The notes under the pieces: generated by a model | Told to the model about the DNA's origin: nothing | The model's input: the letters and a program-made list of their open reading frames with translations, nothing else | Databases searched by the model: none | Source: Chromera velia | Taxonomy: Eukaryota > Sar > Chromeraceae | Length of the DNA stretch: 30,316 nt | Assembly (NCBI GenBank): GCA_018398765.1 | Contig: JAHBMJ010000306.1 | Span: 707-31,022 of the forward strand | Direction of reading: 5' to 3' | In this document: piece after piece, positions 1-9,100 of the stretch | Layout: each line of letters begins with the position of its first letter | How positions within the stretch are numbered: position 1 is the first letter of the stretch | Position numbers and translations under genes: made by a program

Positions 1-108
1 GGGGGGGCAGGGAAGCACATCTGTCCATCGATGTGAGGACAAAAGGGAATGCGAAGCACGAGTTAAGGCAGTGGCGTTCATGTTTTTATTGCACTGTTTG
101 CTTTGCAG

Positions 109-2492
109 GGGGTTGGCGCATGCGTGTTGCGATTGCTCAGGCGTTGCTCGTGAGTCCCCGTCTCCTTCTGTTGGACGAACCGACAAACCACCTGGACGTG
201 CGAGCGTCTCTCTGGCTCTCAGACCGTCTCGCTAAGTCAGTACGGAATGTCAACAAGTGTTCTGCACTCACGCAGACAAAGGTTTGGCCATTTCTTGTTG
301 TCTTCCACCTGCCGTTTGCGTTCCCATTTTCCCCCTCCCACTCTCACTCACCTTCCCCTCTTTCCTTTCTTCATTCCACCTCTCCTCACCGCCTTTCCAT
401 ATGTTCTTTTTTGCCTTCCTGTTGCACGAACAGCACTCATGTGTCCTTCCTTGTTCGGCCAGGTACGACGAGCGTTCGTGTCTCCTCGTCGCAAGTCACG
501 ACGCAGACCTGCTCGACGAGGCTGCCACAGACTGTCTCCATCTGGAGAGCAGAGGGCTGAGACACTACAGAGGAGGATTCTCCGACCTCCTGGCTGCACG
601 GGAGCAGCTGGTTGCGCAGAAGACCAAACAGGTGCAGAAGGAGGCAAAAGAGAAGGAAAAGGAAAAAGGAGGGAAGGGAAAGAATCAGGGGAAAGGGGGG
701 AAAGCGGCCGTATCTAAGGATTCGGATGATGAGAACAGTAAAGGGGGTGCTCCTGAGATCTCTTTGAAGGCCTACAAAGTGAAATTTGATTTTAAAGGAT
801 GCGAGGACGAGGCAGACGACCCTGGTGTGGGTCTTTCTGTGCGTGACGTCTCCTTCACATATCCATCAGATGATCCCAAGAAAAGGAACCAAGCGATTTT
901 TTCGAAGTTGAACTTTAGACTAGATGCCTCTTCGAAGGTTGCTTTGGTGGGAGCGAATGGCAGCGGAAAGTCGACTCTCTTGCGTCTCTTGGCTGGAGTG
1001 TTGGAGCCTTCGCAGGGGGAGGTTGAACATGGTCGGCAGCTGCGATTTGCCTTTTGTTCTCAACACTTTGAAGACGTATGGGGAGAGGAGGCGGAGAGAC
1101 AGAAGGAGACACCCGTTGGATTTCTCTGCAAAAAACTGCAGGCGGAGGGGGGGGCAGGGGGTCGAAAGGGTGAGGAGGAGGCGCGAAAGCTTCTTGGCAT
1201 GTTTGGACTGGAGGGGAAGAGCCATCTGGCACCCCTGTCGACCCTCTCAGGTCGGCATGGAGCTAGGCAGAAAAATTCTGTTCAGATGAAGTTCTTCCTT
1301 CATTCACAGCAGCCAGCAACAGCTAGGAGGAGAAGGAGCAGGAACAAGAGGGAATGAAGGGGCCTTGCACTCATTGGATCTTTCCCGTATGCCTTCGGGA
1401 GGAAGAGAGTGCAGAGAGACGTTTCGCGGGCGTCTCTTTTTTCCTCATTGTCGCTTTGTTTTGTTCAGCTCTTCATTCGTTGTCATTCCCTGTCTCTCGC
1501 TCGACCTACGTCGATCGCATCGAGTCCGTTGGGGACGAGAGTGAGAAGAAATCGATCGGTCGAGCCATGTGCCTCGACCCCACTTTTTCCATCCTTGCCT
1601 TTCTTTCTCCCTGGGCGTAGAGCTGCCGTCTCTTCTCCTCATTTTCAGCAGTGCATGCAGTGGGATAGATCCTGTATTTGTCTGGCCTGATTGGGGTGTC
1701 TTTCTGACTTGAGTATTCATTCTATCAAAAGAAGCAGGCGTGAAGTGGCTATGCTTCTCTCCTTTGTGGCGCATTCTCTTTTTCCTGCCGCAGGGGGTCA
1801 AAAGGCCAGGACCTCATTCGCAGCTGCTGCCGCCATCCGACCTCACCTTCTTCTTCTGGACGAACCGACGAATCACCTGGACATTGAAAGCATCGCCGCA
1901 CTCGTCGACGCCCTCTGCGCCTTCCCTGGAGGTGTTGTGGTGGCCACACACGACGCACGGTTGATGAAGAGATTGGAAGCTGAGGTCTGCATGTTGGCAA
2001 AGAAAGAAAAAGGAAGAATCGTTCCATCCATGTGTCTCTCTGCAATCGGCAGGCTCTTTGTGCGTGTCTGCGGCGTACAAACAAATCTGCCTTCCGATTG
2101 GCTTTTTTCCTTGCGATTGGCTTTTTTCCTATCTGCTCGGTGAATGCTTGTCGGTCTGTCCGTCCGTCCATCCGTCCGTTCGTCGTCTATCCGACTCGGT
2201 CTCTCTGTGCTTCTGTGTCGCCTATCCAGTGAGGTACTGGCATGCGCCGTCTTTCATCTTGCCTTCGCGCTCGATCCATCGAAATCGATCTGTAATTCTG
2301 TCCATGCAGGTCTGGCTCTGTGGGGGTGGCGAGGCCAAACGCACACAGGGCGGCTTCGATGCATACCGTCGTGGTGTCCTGAGGGAGCTCCAGACGGAGG
2401 CCGAGAGGGCAGAGCAAGAAGCAAAGAGAAAGAGATTCCTGAAGGAAAAGAGAAGACAAGCTGCACTCGAAAAGGCAAAAACCAAACGATGA
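109..2492 (+). CDS. ABCF-family (GCN20-type) ATP-binding protein, 3' part
   Basis: Soluble ABC ATPase with two nucleotide-binding domains and no membrane segment. The family acts on ribosomes and translation factors in the cytosol. Inferred exons are 109-235, 463-1250, 1794-1984 and 2310-2492, with introns 236-462 (phase 2), 1251-1793 (phase 1) and 1985-2309 (phase 0); all reading frames rejoin. Exon 109-235 opens inside the first domain's signature (GGWRMRV) and holds Walker B with [12 protein letters not shown]; the next exon supplies the switch histidine (VASHD), a Lys/Glu/Gly-rich linker and the second Walker A (GANGSGKST, about 950-976). The second signature, LSGGQKAR, is split by the intron at 1251. 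The third exon has [12 protein letters not shown] and the ATHD switch. The fourth encodes VWLCGGG and a basic coiled tail, and stops at TGA 2490-2492. The first half of the protein lies upstream, and bases 1-108 read as intron. Family assignment is firm; the exact orthologue is not determined. Confidence 0.93.
2149..2203. repeat. CCGT-type microsatellite in ABCF intron
   Basis: Imperfect tetranucleotide run (GTCCGTCCGTCCATCCGTCC and variants) inside the last ABCF intron. Just upstream, about 2096-2131, a 19-bp unit containing GATTGGCTTTTTTCC is duplicated in tandem. Neither interrupts an exon. Confidence 0.8.
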
Positions 2493-2688
2493 ACAACGAT
2501 GAAACGAAGAGAAGAACGATCGGGTAATATTTGTGATTTAAAACTGTAAAGAAAAAAATGATTGAAGAGTCTGTGTGCGATTGGCAAAAACGATTTCTTC
2601 ATGGCTAGAAGTACCGCAGTTTCTGTCTCTAGTTCTGTTTATTATAAGCATATTTAATTTATAGATATTTTAATGGTCTTTCATTTCC

Positions 2689-2806
2689 ATCATCATCATC
2701 ATCATACGTCATCGCTAGTGTCATCGCCGTCCGTCCATTCTGAACTTCCAGCGTTCGACATGAGTCAGTCAGGGCACTGGGATCAGCCAGTCCTCCCCAC
2801 TGGCAT
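2689..2806 (+). repeat. Dispersed repeat, copy 1
   Basis: This segment shares a run of blocks, in the same order and orientation, with 26919-27042: a CAT-rich start, then GTCATCGCCGTCCGTCCAT, GAACTTCCAGCGTT, GAGTCAGTCAG, and GGATCAGCCAGTCCTCCCC. The second copy has two short insertions relative to this one. No open reading frame is evident. It is probably a member of an interspersed non-coding repeat family. Confidence 0.8.
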
Positions 2807-3710
2807 ATAGAGGCCATCTGAAATTTCATTTGAGTGTCAATGGCATGCAAGACCCCCCTCCCCACCTTCCGCCACAGCGGCACGCCGCCGCATGCAACCC
2901 CCCCCAAAAATTTGAAACCCTAGTTTTTTTGATTTAAAAATGTGTGCATGCATAAAAATACATGGTCATTGGTCGATCGAACCACGCGCGCGCGGGATCG
3001 CATTGATTCAAACTAATTCAAACTATGCACCGATGCATGCATACCCCAGCCCGAGGCACTCACCCAACAGTCTCAACTGGTTGGGTGTATCACATATTAT
3101 CTGTCAGTCAGTCAGTATAAGCTGGTCTTCAGCGGTCAAGTTAAAAAGGTGAATGCCTTAAAATGTTTCACAAAAAAACTCAAAGGTGGGTGCCTTGACT
3201 TTAATGCCGCAATATGATGTTTTATTTTTTTCAATTTATTCGGAATATTCCATCACCCTCCTAAGCTGCCGTACGCGTGCGAGTCTTTACGACTCTTTAA
3301 AAAAAATAAGAAAAAAAGTTGGACTTTTAGCAGAAAATCACGTACTTGATTAAGTATAAAGGAGCCAAAATTTCTGCTATATATACTGCATGAGCCGATC
3401 TGTGCTGCACTAGGTGCTGCATACCATGCAGCTAGACTTACTTCCGCGTGCAAGGCGCACGATCTAACTTATAGTTATATATTTTTAGACACATGCACTG
3501 GGCGTCACAAATATTAAAAGTGCATATTAATATTTGTCCCACGGGTAGACCAGTCCTCTTCACGGGTCTTCGTTCGATCTTGCACATACCATGCTAGGCT
3601 TTTAGATCTCATTTTGCCTCTCTACCACTGTGTTTCATGCAGTAGAGTTTGATCCACTTTACTATTTGCGCTTGTGCAAGGGGAATTTATTAATTTAAGA
3701 TTTTTTTCAG
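2807..3710. other. AT-rich intergenic region, no supported gene
   Basis: Between the dispersed repeat and the LOR exon. It holds homopolymer A and T runs, a CG-alternating patch (CACGCGCGCGCG near 2984), a GTCAGTCAGTCAG run near 3103-3115 and a small palindrome around 3509-3536 (AAATATTA paired with TAATATTT). A 5' exon or leader of the LOR gene may lie here but cannot be placed. A good splice acceptor (TTTTTTTCAG) ends at 3710. Confidence 0.5.
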
Positions 3711-3742
3711 AAAAAAATAAGCGTCCACCAGTGAAAAAGAGG

Positions 3743-4698
3743 ATGGGGTATATGAACTGCACAGCCAAAGTGTTGCTCGACATCGAGCCCGTCAGTAATG
3801 AAAATCAGACGTGTGTCTTTGGGAAGAAGTTCATGGTCCAACCAGGCCCCAACGCTGTGCCGAGGCTGAAGAACAAGATCTGGTCGTGGTCCGGGGACAC
3901 ATATAAGGTTGTCAACCTCCATGACCCCGATCGTCCTATTTTTAACGTGAAAAGTAAAGCCTTGTCGTGGACCGACAAACGCATCGTGTTTGACTTCAAT
4001 GGTTTTGGAGTTGACCTTGTTCCGATCTTCATGATGAAGGAGAAGGTGATGCAGTGGGGTGACAAGCAGACGATCTCCTCGCTGAAGAAAAACGACCAGG
4101 GAAAGCTGGTAGAGGATCAGGTGATCTTTAAGGTGGCGTCGAACTGCGGAAACACCAAACAGTGGGTGATCGATCTAAAGAACCAGATAGGCCAAGAGCT
4201 AAAGATCTGCATAAGCATATCCCTCATAAGTGCTAAAGGAGGTGTTTATCTGAGAGATCATGACCCAATGACCAGAAAACCCATTGCCAAGGTTGGACAG
4301 CATTCAAATTGGTGATTGGAATACATGGCATGCAGGGTTATCATATCATCACATATCTTTTCTTTTGCCGTTCTTGTTGGCATACCATGAAAGACGTTAT
4401 GATCATACCCCTAGAGTAGAAGAAGCTGCTCGAGACCTACATAGAACTGCTACATGTCATGCTGCGAAAAGACACATAACATACATGTATGTATATGTTT
4501 ATGTAATGATGATGTATGCATGTATATCTTCTTTTGGTTATGCTTTTTGCAGGTGTGCTCCCCCCCACAATGGAAGAACGTGCTAAGTGCAGATGACTAC
4601 TGTATGACAGTGTCGAGATCGACGCCCCTGGCGTGGACATGGCCCTTGTCCTCTCCCTGGTCCTCGCATACGAAAAGATAGAGCAGTCCTACGACTAA
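3743..4698 (+). CDS. LURP-one-related (LOR/DUF567) domain protein with apparent frameshift
   Basis: A tubby-like beta-barrel (LOR) domain protein; the family's biochemical role is poorly known, with scramblase-like and lipid-binding ideas. The first exon, about 3711-4291, holds the domain's repeating strand pattern: FMVQPGPNAV, then YKVVNLHDPDRPIFNVKSKA, then an LSWTDKRIVFDFNG strand. The first internal Met in a good context is at 3743 (MGYMN), but an upstream exon could extend it. A phase-0 intron, 4292-4552, joins AK to VCSPPQWKNVL. In the final exon the frame that reads ADDYCMTV must shift near 4613 to reach the typical LOR ending (EIDAPGVDMALVL, stop TAA at 4696). The unshifted frame gives a non-homologous tail ending near 4681. 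Either one base is missing or two are extra there, so this is a pseudogene, a sequence error or an unrecognised splice. Domain call is fairly sure; intactness is not. Confidence 0.75.
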
Positions 4699-5034
4699 GG
4701 GTTGGACTGCTCTGGTACCAGCTGGCACCAGGTCCTTGAGTACGTGGGGCAATCAGTTCATTCAGGGCCGTTCCGCTTTTTTGGCTCTGGCGGCAGCAGG
4801 AAAAAAGTAATCAAGTGTAAAAAAGCGAGCCGGGAAGGAGACGTCTCTTTTTTCGTGGTGCAGTGGCAACAACTAGACAGCGCGTATGAAGAAATACTTA
4901 ACCTGCTGCATAATTTCTCTAGATAATTCCTAGCATAATTCACTGTTGAAAGGGCTTAATTCTCCTTCTTGTGGCAGACCAGTGGGCCTAACCAAAACAG
5001 GCCGGGCGCTTAAACCGAGAGCTGCAATATGCGA

Positions 5035-5107
5035 ATGCATGCGATCTCAGGGCCTCTCGGCTGATCTCAGCAAAGCTGAGCTACCCTCCGAGGCGATAGA
5101 TGCATGA
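5035..5107. other. Nested hairpin element
   Basis: An inner perfect stem CTCAGC (5066-5071) pairs with GCTGAG (5075-5080) across an AAA loop. An outer stem GCCTC-T-CGG (5052-5060) pairs with CCGAGGC (5088-5094) with one bulge. ATGCAT-containing sequences flank both sides. It lies in an AT-rich spacer and is locally GC-rich, so it stands out. No known RNA family is recognised. Confidence 0.4.
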
Positions 5108-5225
5108 CAGTAAAAATATTATTAATCCATAAAAATTAATAAATGTAAATTGAAAGATAAAACAAGTTTGAAGTTTCTTAAATTCTTTCTTGGAAGCTTC
5201 CATGATTGCTTCCATTACCCTGCAA

Positions 5226-5345
5226 GTTTGAGTCATTAATTTAGATGAGTAATTTAAAGTAATTTAGAGTAATTTAGCTTAATTAGTAATTTAAAGTAAT
5301 TTAGAGTAATTTAAAGTAATTTAGAATAGTAAACTAAAGTAATTT
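5226..5345. repeat. AT-rich tandem repeat (about 10-bp unit)
   Basis: Degenerate tandem units of the form AGTAATTTA(G/A)AGTAATTT, repeated about ten times with small insertions. It sits immediately upstream of the hairpin element at 5380. It is non-coding. Confidence 0.8.
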
Positions 5346-5379
5346 GGAAAGCTAAATTACTAATTTTAGTCAAACTTTG

Positions 5380-5506
5380 GAGGTCGATTTCTCGTGAACC
5401 ATAAAAAGTTAGACGTTCAAACTAACAGTGCTTATAGACGTATACAAGAGCTATATATATTGTTAGTATAATTAAACGTCTAACTTTTTATACAAGGGGC
5501 GACCTC
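5380..5506. mobile_element. MITE-like inverted-repeat element
   Basis: The ends are inverted: GAGGTCG at 5380 pairs with CGACCTC at 5500-5506, and ATAAAAAGTTAGACGTT near 5401 pairs with AACGTCTAACTTTTTAT near 5476-5492. A further inner pair, ACTAACA and TGTTAGT, brackets a short core. The whole 127 bp can fold into one long hairpin and encodes nothing. No clear target-site duplication is visible, so the mobile-element label is inference. Confidence 0.55.
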
Positions 5507-6146
5507 TATAAGACAAAATGGCGGTAGTTCTCTAAGGCACCACTAATCACTAATCACTAATCACTTGTTATATCTTGATGGAGGTCATCATCGAAAAGCA
5601 AAAAAAAAAAAAAAAAAGCCCTGGAGACCATTTTTTTTTTGTTTTTTTTTTTTTGAAAATCACCCCTAGCCGTGTCGGTAGGTAGACATTGGATAGCCTT
5701 ATGAAACATTGGATTGGATGATCCAATGTACGGTATTATGTACCGCTCTACCATTAAAACTACCAACTCTCACACGTCATTGAACGGTCATTCCTCTTTC
5801 GATAACCAAAAATTAATCAATCAATAGAATAAATCTAAGAATAAATTAAAATAAGATTAAAAATAAGATTAATCTACTTAGATTCTACTAATTTTTAGTA
5901 CTAAAGATTCGTTAAAATATTTTCTTAGCTGTATGATTCTGAGCAGAGAATAGCACAGAAGTTTGGGTTTATTCAGTACTACTTTTCAGAATAATAGCAT
6001 TTAATACCAAATTCACTGGTCAATTCATGATTCGATCTATAGTATATAATAGTCTACTAGTAGAATTTATTTGATTTGCAAATTAAAGTTATAATTATTA
6101 AACCTTCTGCTTATGTATACTTACATATAGCTTTTGTGAGTAGTGT
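5507..6146. other. AT-rich intergenic region, no supported gene
   Basis: Includes long A and T homopolymers at about 5599-5654, and short direct repeats of AATAAGATTAA type near 5840-5875. It lies downstream of both the LOR gene (plus) and the PIG-S gene (minus), so it contains two convergent 3' ends. Nothing coding is seen. Confidence 0.5.
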
Positions 6147-9100
6147 CTATGTGGCTGTTCGTTGACTTCGTTCATCCTCACGGTCTTGTTCCTCTGGAGA
6201 TCTTGTCTCCCCCTCCTGGGTGTCCGCTCTCTGGAGTTCTTCTGCCCTTTCCTCCTCTGAACGCCTCTTCTCCTCCGCCTGTCGGGTTCTCTCCTCTTTC
6301 CTGTCTGAACGGTCTCTGCAAGGAAATCGAACAGAAGACAAGAGACGCCGCATCCTGCGATCATGCAATGGGAGCCCTCAAGCTGTCTGAGGTTCGGTTC
6401 TCTCTTCCTTGCTTTTGGTAGGGTAAAAGGAAACAGAAAAGGACAGCACATCAATCAGTCGATTGCTTCCGTCCAACATGCTTTCCCGCTGATGGAAGGA
6501 CCCATCTCCTATCCTTCATCCTTTCTTCCTTCCTTCCCAACATGTTTTAGTCTCGTCTGCCCACGTTCAAGAAGAAGACCCATCTCCCGCCAACTGAAGC
6601 CGATCATCCACTGTGGGACGCTTCTAGCCCAGTGAAAAGCAAGCAGACAAACAAGCACGAACAAACGAAAAGAAAAGAAAGTAAAAAGCAACAAACCTCC
6701 AGCACGCGAGAAAGATCGGGAGGAGCACCGGCAGAAGCAGAGGAAGATACACGGCCGCTCTGCAGAAACAAACACAAAAGGACAGAAAGTCAAGAAGACA
6801 GACAGATGAACCGCCGCAGAAAAATTCGTCAGAAAAAAAAAAAAAACAGAAAAATCGAATTCCGGCCAAGGCAGAGGCAGGCCACCAAACGAAGGAAGAA
6901 AACCATGCATGAAAGTGTGCGTATGCTTACTTTCCCACACCCTTTCCCTCCCTCCCTCCCTCCCTCCCTGTCTGCCCACTTGAATTCCACCGAGAAGTGC
7001 GTCTCTGACATCATGGAGTCGTCGTGCAGAGCCTGCATGCCATCAAGGAGGGAGGGAGGGAGACAATTGATACGGAAACAAACAAGCAAGCAAACGGTGA
7101 GAGGAAGGTGAATTAAAAGGAAATCATAGGAAGTGCAGATTCATCAAAAGAAGTGTTCGAAGGTGCGGAGACAGACCGAGTCGGAATCTTTCTTATTCAG
7201 TAGACGGGAGAAGATAGTTAAGATAACTGCTTATTCCTTTCCACCCTTACAGACCACCCTTCTCCTCTGCCCGCCTGCCTGCCTGACCTCATGTGCGTCC
7301 TGATCAGCCCCCCTCAGGTGTGTGAGGACCACGTTGAGGTCGGACGGTCCGCCTTCCTGCCTCTCCCCTTCGTTTTCCTCCGCGTCTCCCGAACCCCTCC
7401 CCTCCTCTTTTCCTGACACACCATAATCCCCCCCCCCACTTCCCTCTGCATCCCCCCCTCCAAAACTGCCGTCTTCCTCCTCAAGCCAGAAGCCGTTCTG
7501 CTCGGGCCGTTTTGCCCCCATAGACCCCAACGCAATGTTCAGCTTGTCCAGTGCACTCTGCATGTGCTCATTTTATTTTTGGTTGTATGAAAGCAAGGAA
7601 TCGAGTTTGAAGGTTGTATGAAAGCAAGGAATCGAGTTTGAAGGTTGTATGAAAGCAAGGAATCGAGTTTGAAGGTTCTATGAAAGCAAGGAATCGAGTT
7701 TGAAGGTTGTATGAAAGCAAGGAATCGAGTTTGAAGGTTGCATGAAAGCAAGGAATCGAGTTTGAAGGTTGTATGTAAGCAAGGAATCGAGTTTGAAGGT
7801 TGTATGAAAGCAAGGAATCGAGTTTGAAGGTTGTATGAAAGCAAGGAATCGAGTTTGAAGGTTGCATGATAGCAAGGCATCGAGTTTGAAGGTTGTATGA
7901 AAGCAAGGAATCGAGTTTGAAGGGAGGGAGGTTTATCGATGCTCTATCTGCCCGACACAATCTCTCTGCATTTATTAATCCAAACAAAAAAAACTGTCTC
8001 GAAACGAAGCGTCGAAAGGAAGAGAGCACCACCTCAAAAAGGAATCGATAGTAGATCGAGCAAACAATCCGGTCAAATGCTGCACGCACAACAGAGGACC
8101 GACCCACGCAGCACCCCCAAATCCACATCACCCACCTACCCACCCGCATAGCACGACCAATCCTCTCCTCGATTACGACCTCATCATGTTTCCTGATCAG
8201 CTGCTGCAGTTTTCTCAGTTTTGTGCTTGCACGCACAGCCCATTCCCGAATCACCAAACGAAGCAGACACAAAATCTCCCACCCCGCAAAACCCAGACCC
8301 TCGAGACCGGACACATACACGACAGGCCGCTGTCTCCCATCCCCTTTTCCCTTTTCTCCCTCTCCATAAGAGTCATCAATGTATAAGGCCGCATCGAGTG
8401 TCCCGGAAAGCACGTCATCCTCCTGCCATCCAGACAAGCCGGAGGCACTCGCGGAAGATTTCGAAGACACAAAACGAAGACGAGGGCCTGTACCGTCTCC
8501 GTCTCCCTCCAACTCCCGCGCCTCCGCTTCTTCAGCGTCTTTCTGCAGTGCGGAGGGGAGATAGAGGTCGAAGGTCCCGATCTCTTTGCTTCTCTTTGCC
8601 TTCTTGGAAGCATCCGCGTTAGACACCAAGTCCTTCTTCGACTTCCCGCCTTTCCGCTTAGGGGGCCGGGGGGGAGACACGACAGAGATGCCTGGGTGAC
8701 TCACAGGAAAGCCGTAGACCTGTCTCAACTGACAAAGCCAAGCCGCAACAACGGAACGAAGCCACGCATGCCGCCCCCCTCCTCCTCCTCCTGCCTCTGA
8801 GCTCCTTCGACGAAACCCTGAGGCCTCCTCTCGCATTTTCAGAACCTGCACGGGAGGACGCACACAGCACATCTGTGTACAGACACTATCTCTCACACCC
8901 TCCTATATAAACACATATGTATCCGCACACACAGGTGAGTTTTTGTCCAAAAATTATTGTCTCTAGGGGGATGAATGCGAGCCTTCTGTATCGTATCTGC
9001 CTTCCTCCTGCACGTTACCCTCCGCGTCCCCGATCTGAAGGGGCGGGCCCACTGGTCCTCCGGCAACTATGAGAGACGACACTGGCTTCAATAGGGGGCT

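Noticed and set aside
4702-4926. 74-codon frame directly after the LOR stop
   Set aside because: It starts at a non-ATG codon, has no recognisable domain and lies in what should be the 3' flank. Its VSFFVVQWQQLDSAYEEI portion looks protein-like, but nothing else supports it.
7568-8896. A single 442-codon minus-strand protein including repeated SIPCFHTTFKLD units
   Set aside because: The repeat part is the translated 31-bp minisatellite. PIG-S homology stops at a donor near 8144 and resumes at 7557, so the repeats belong to the intron.
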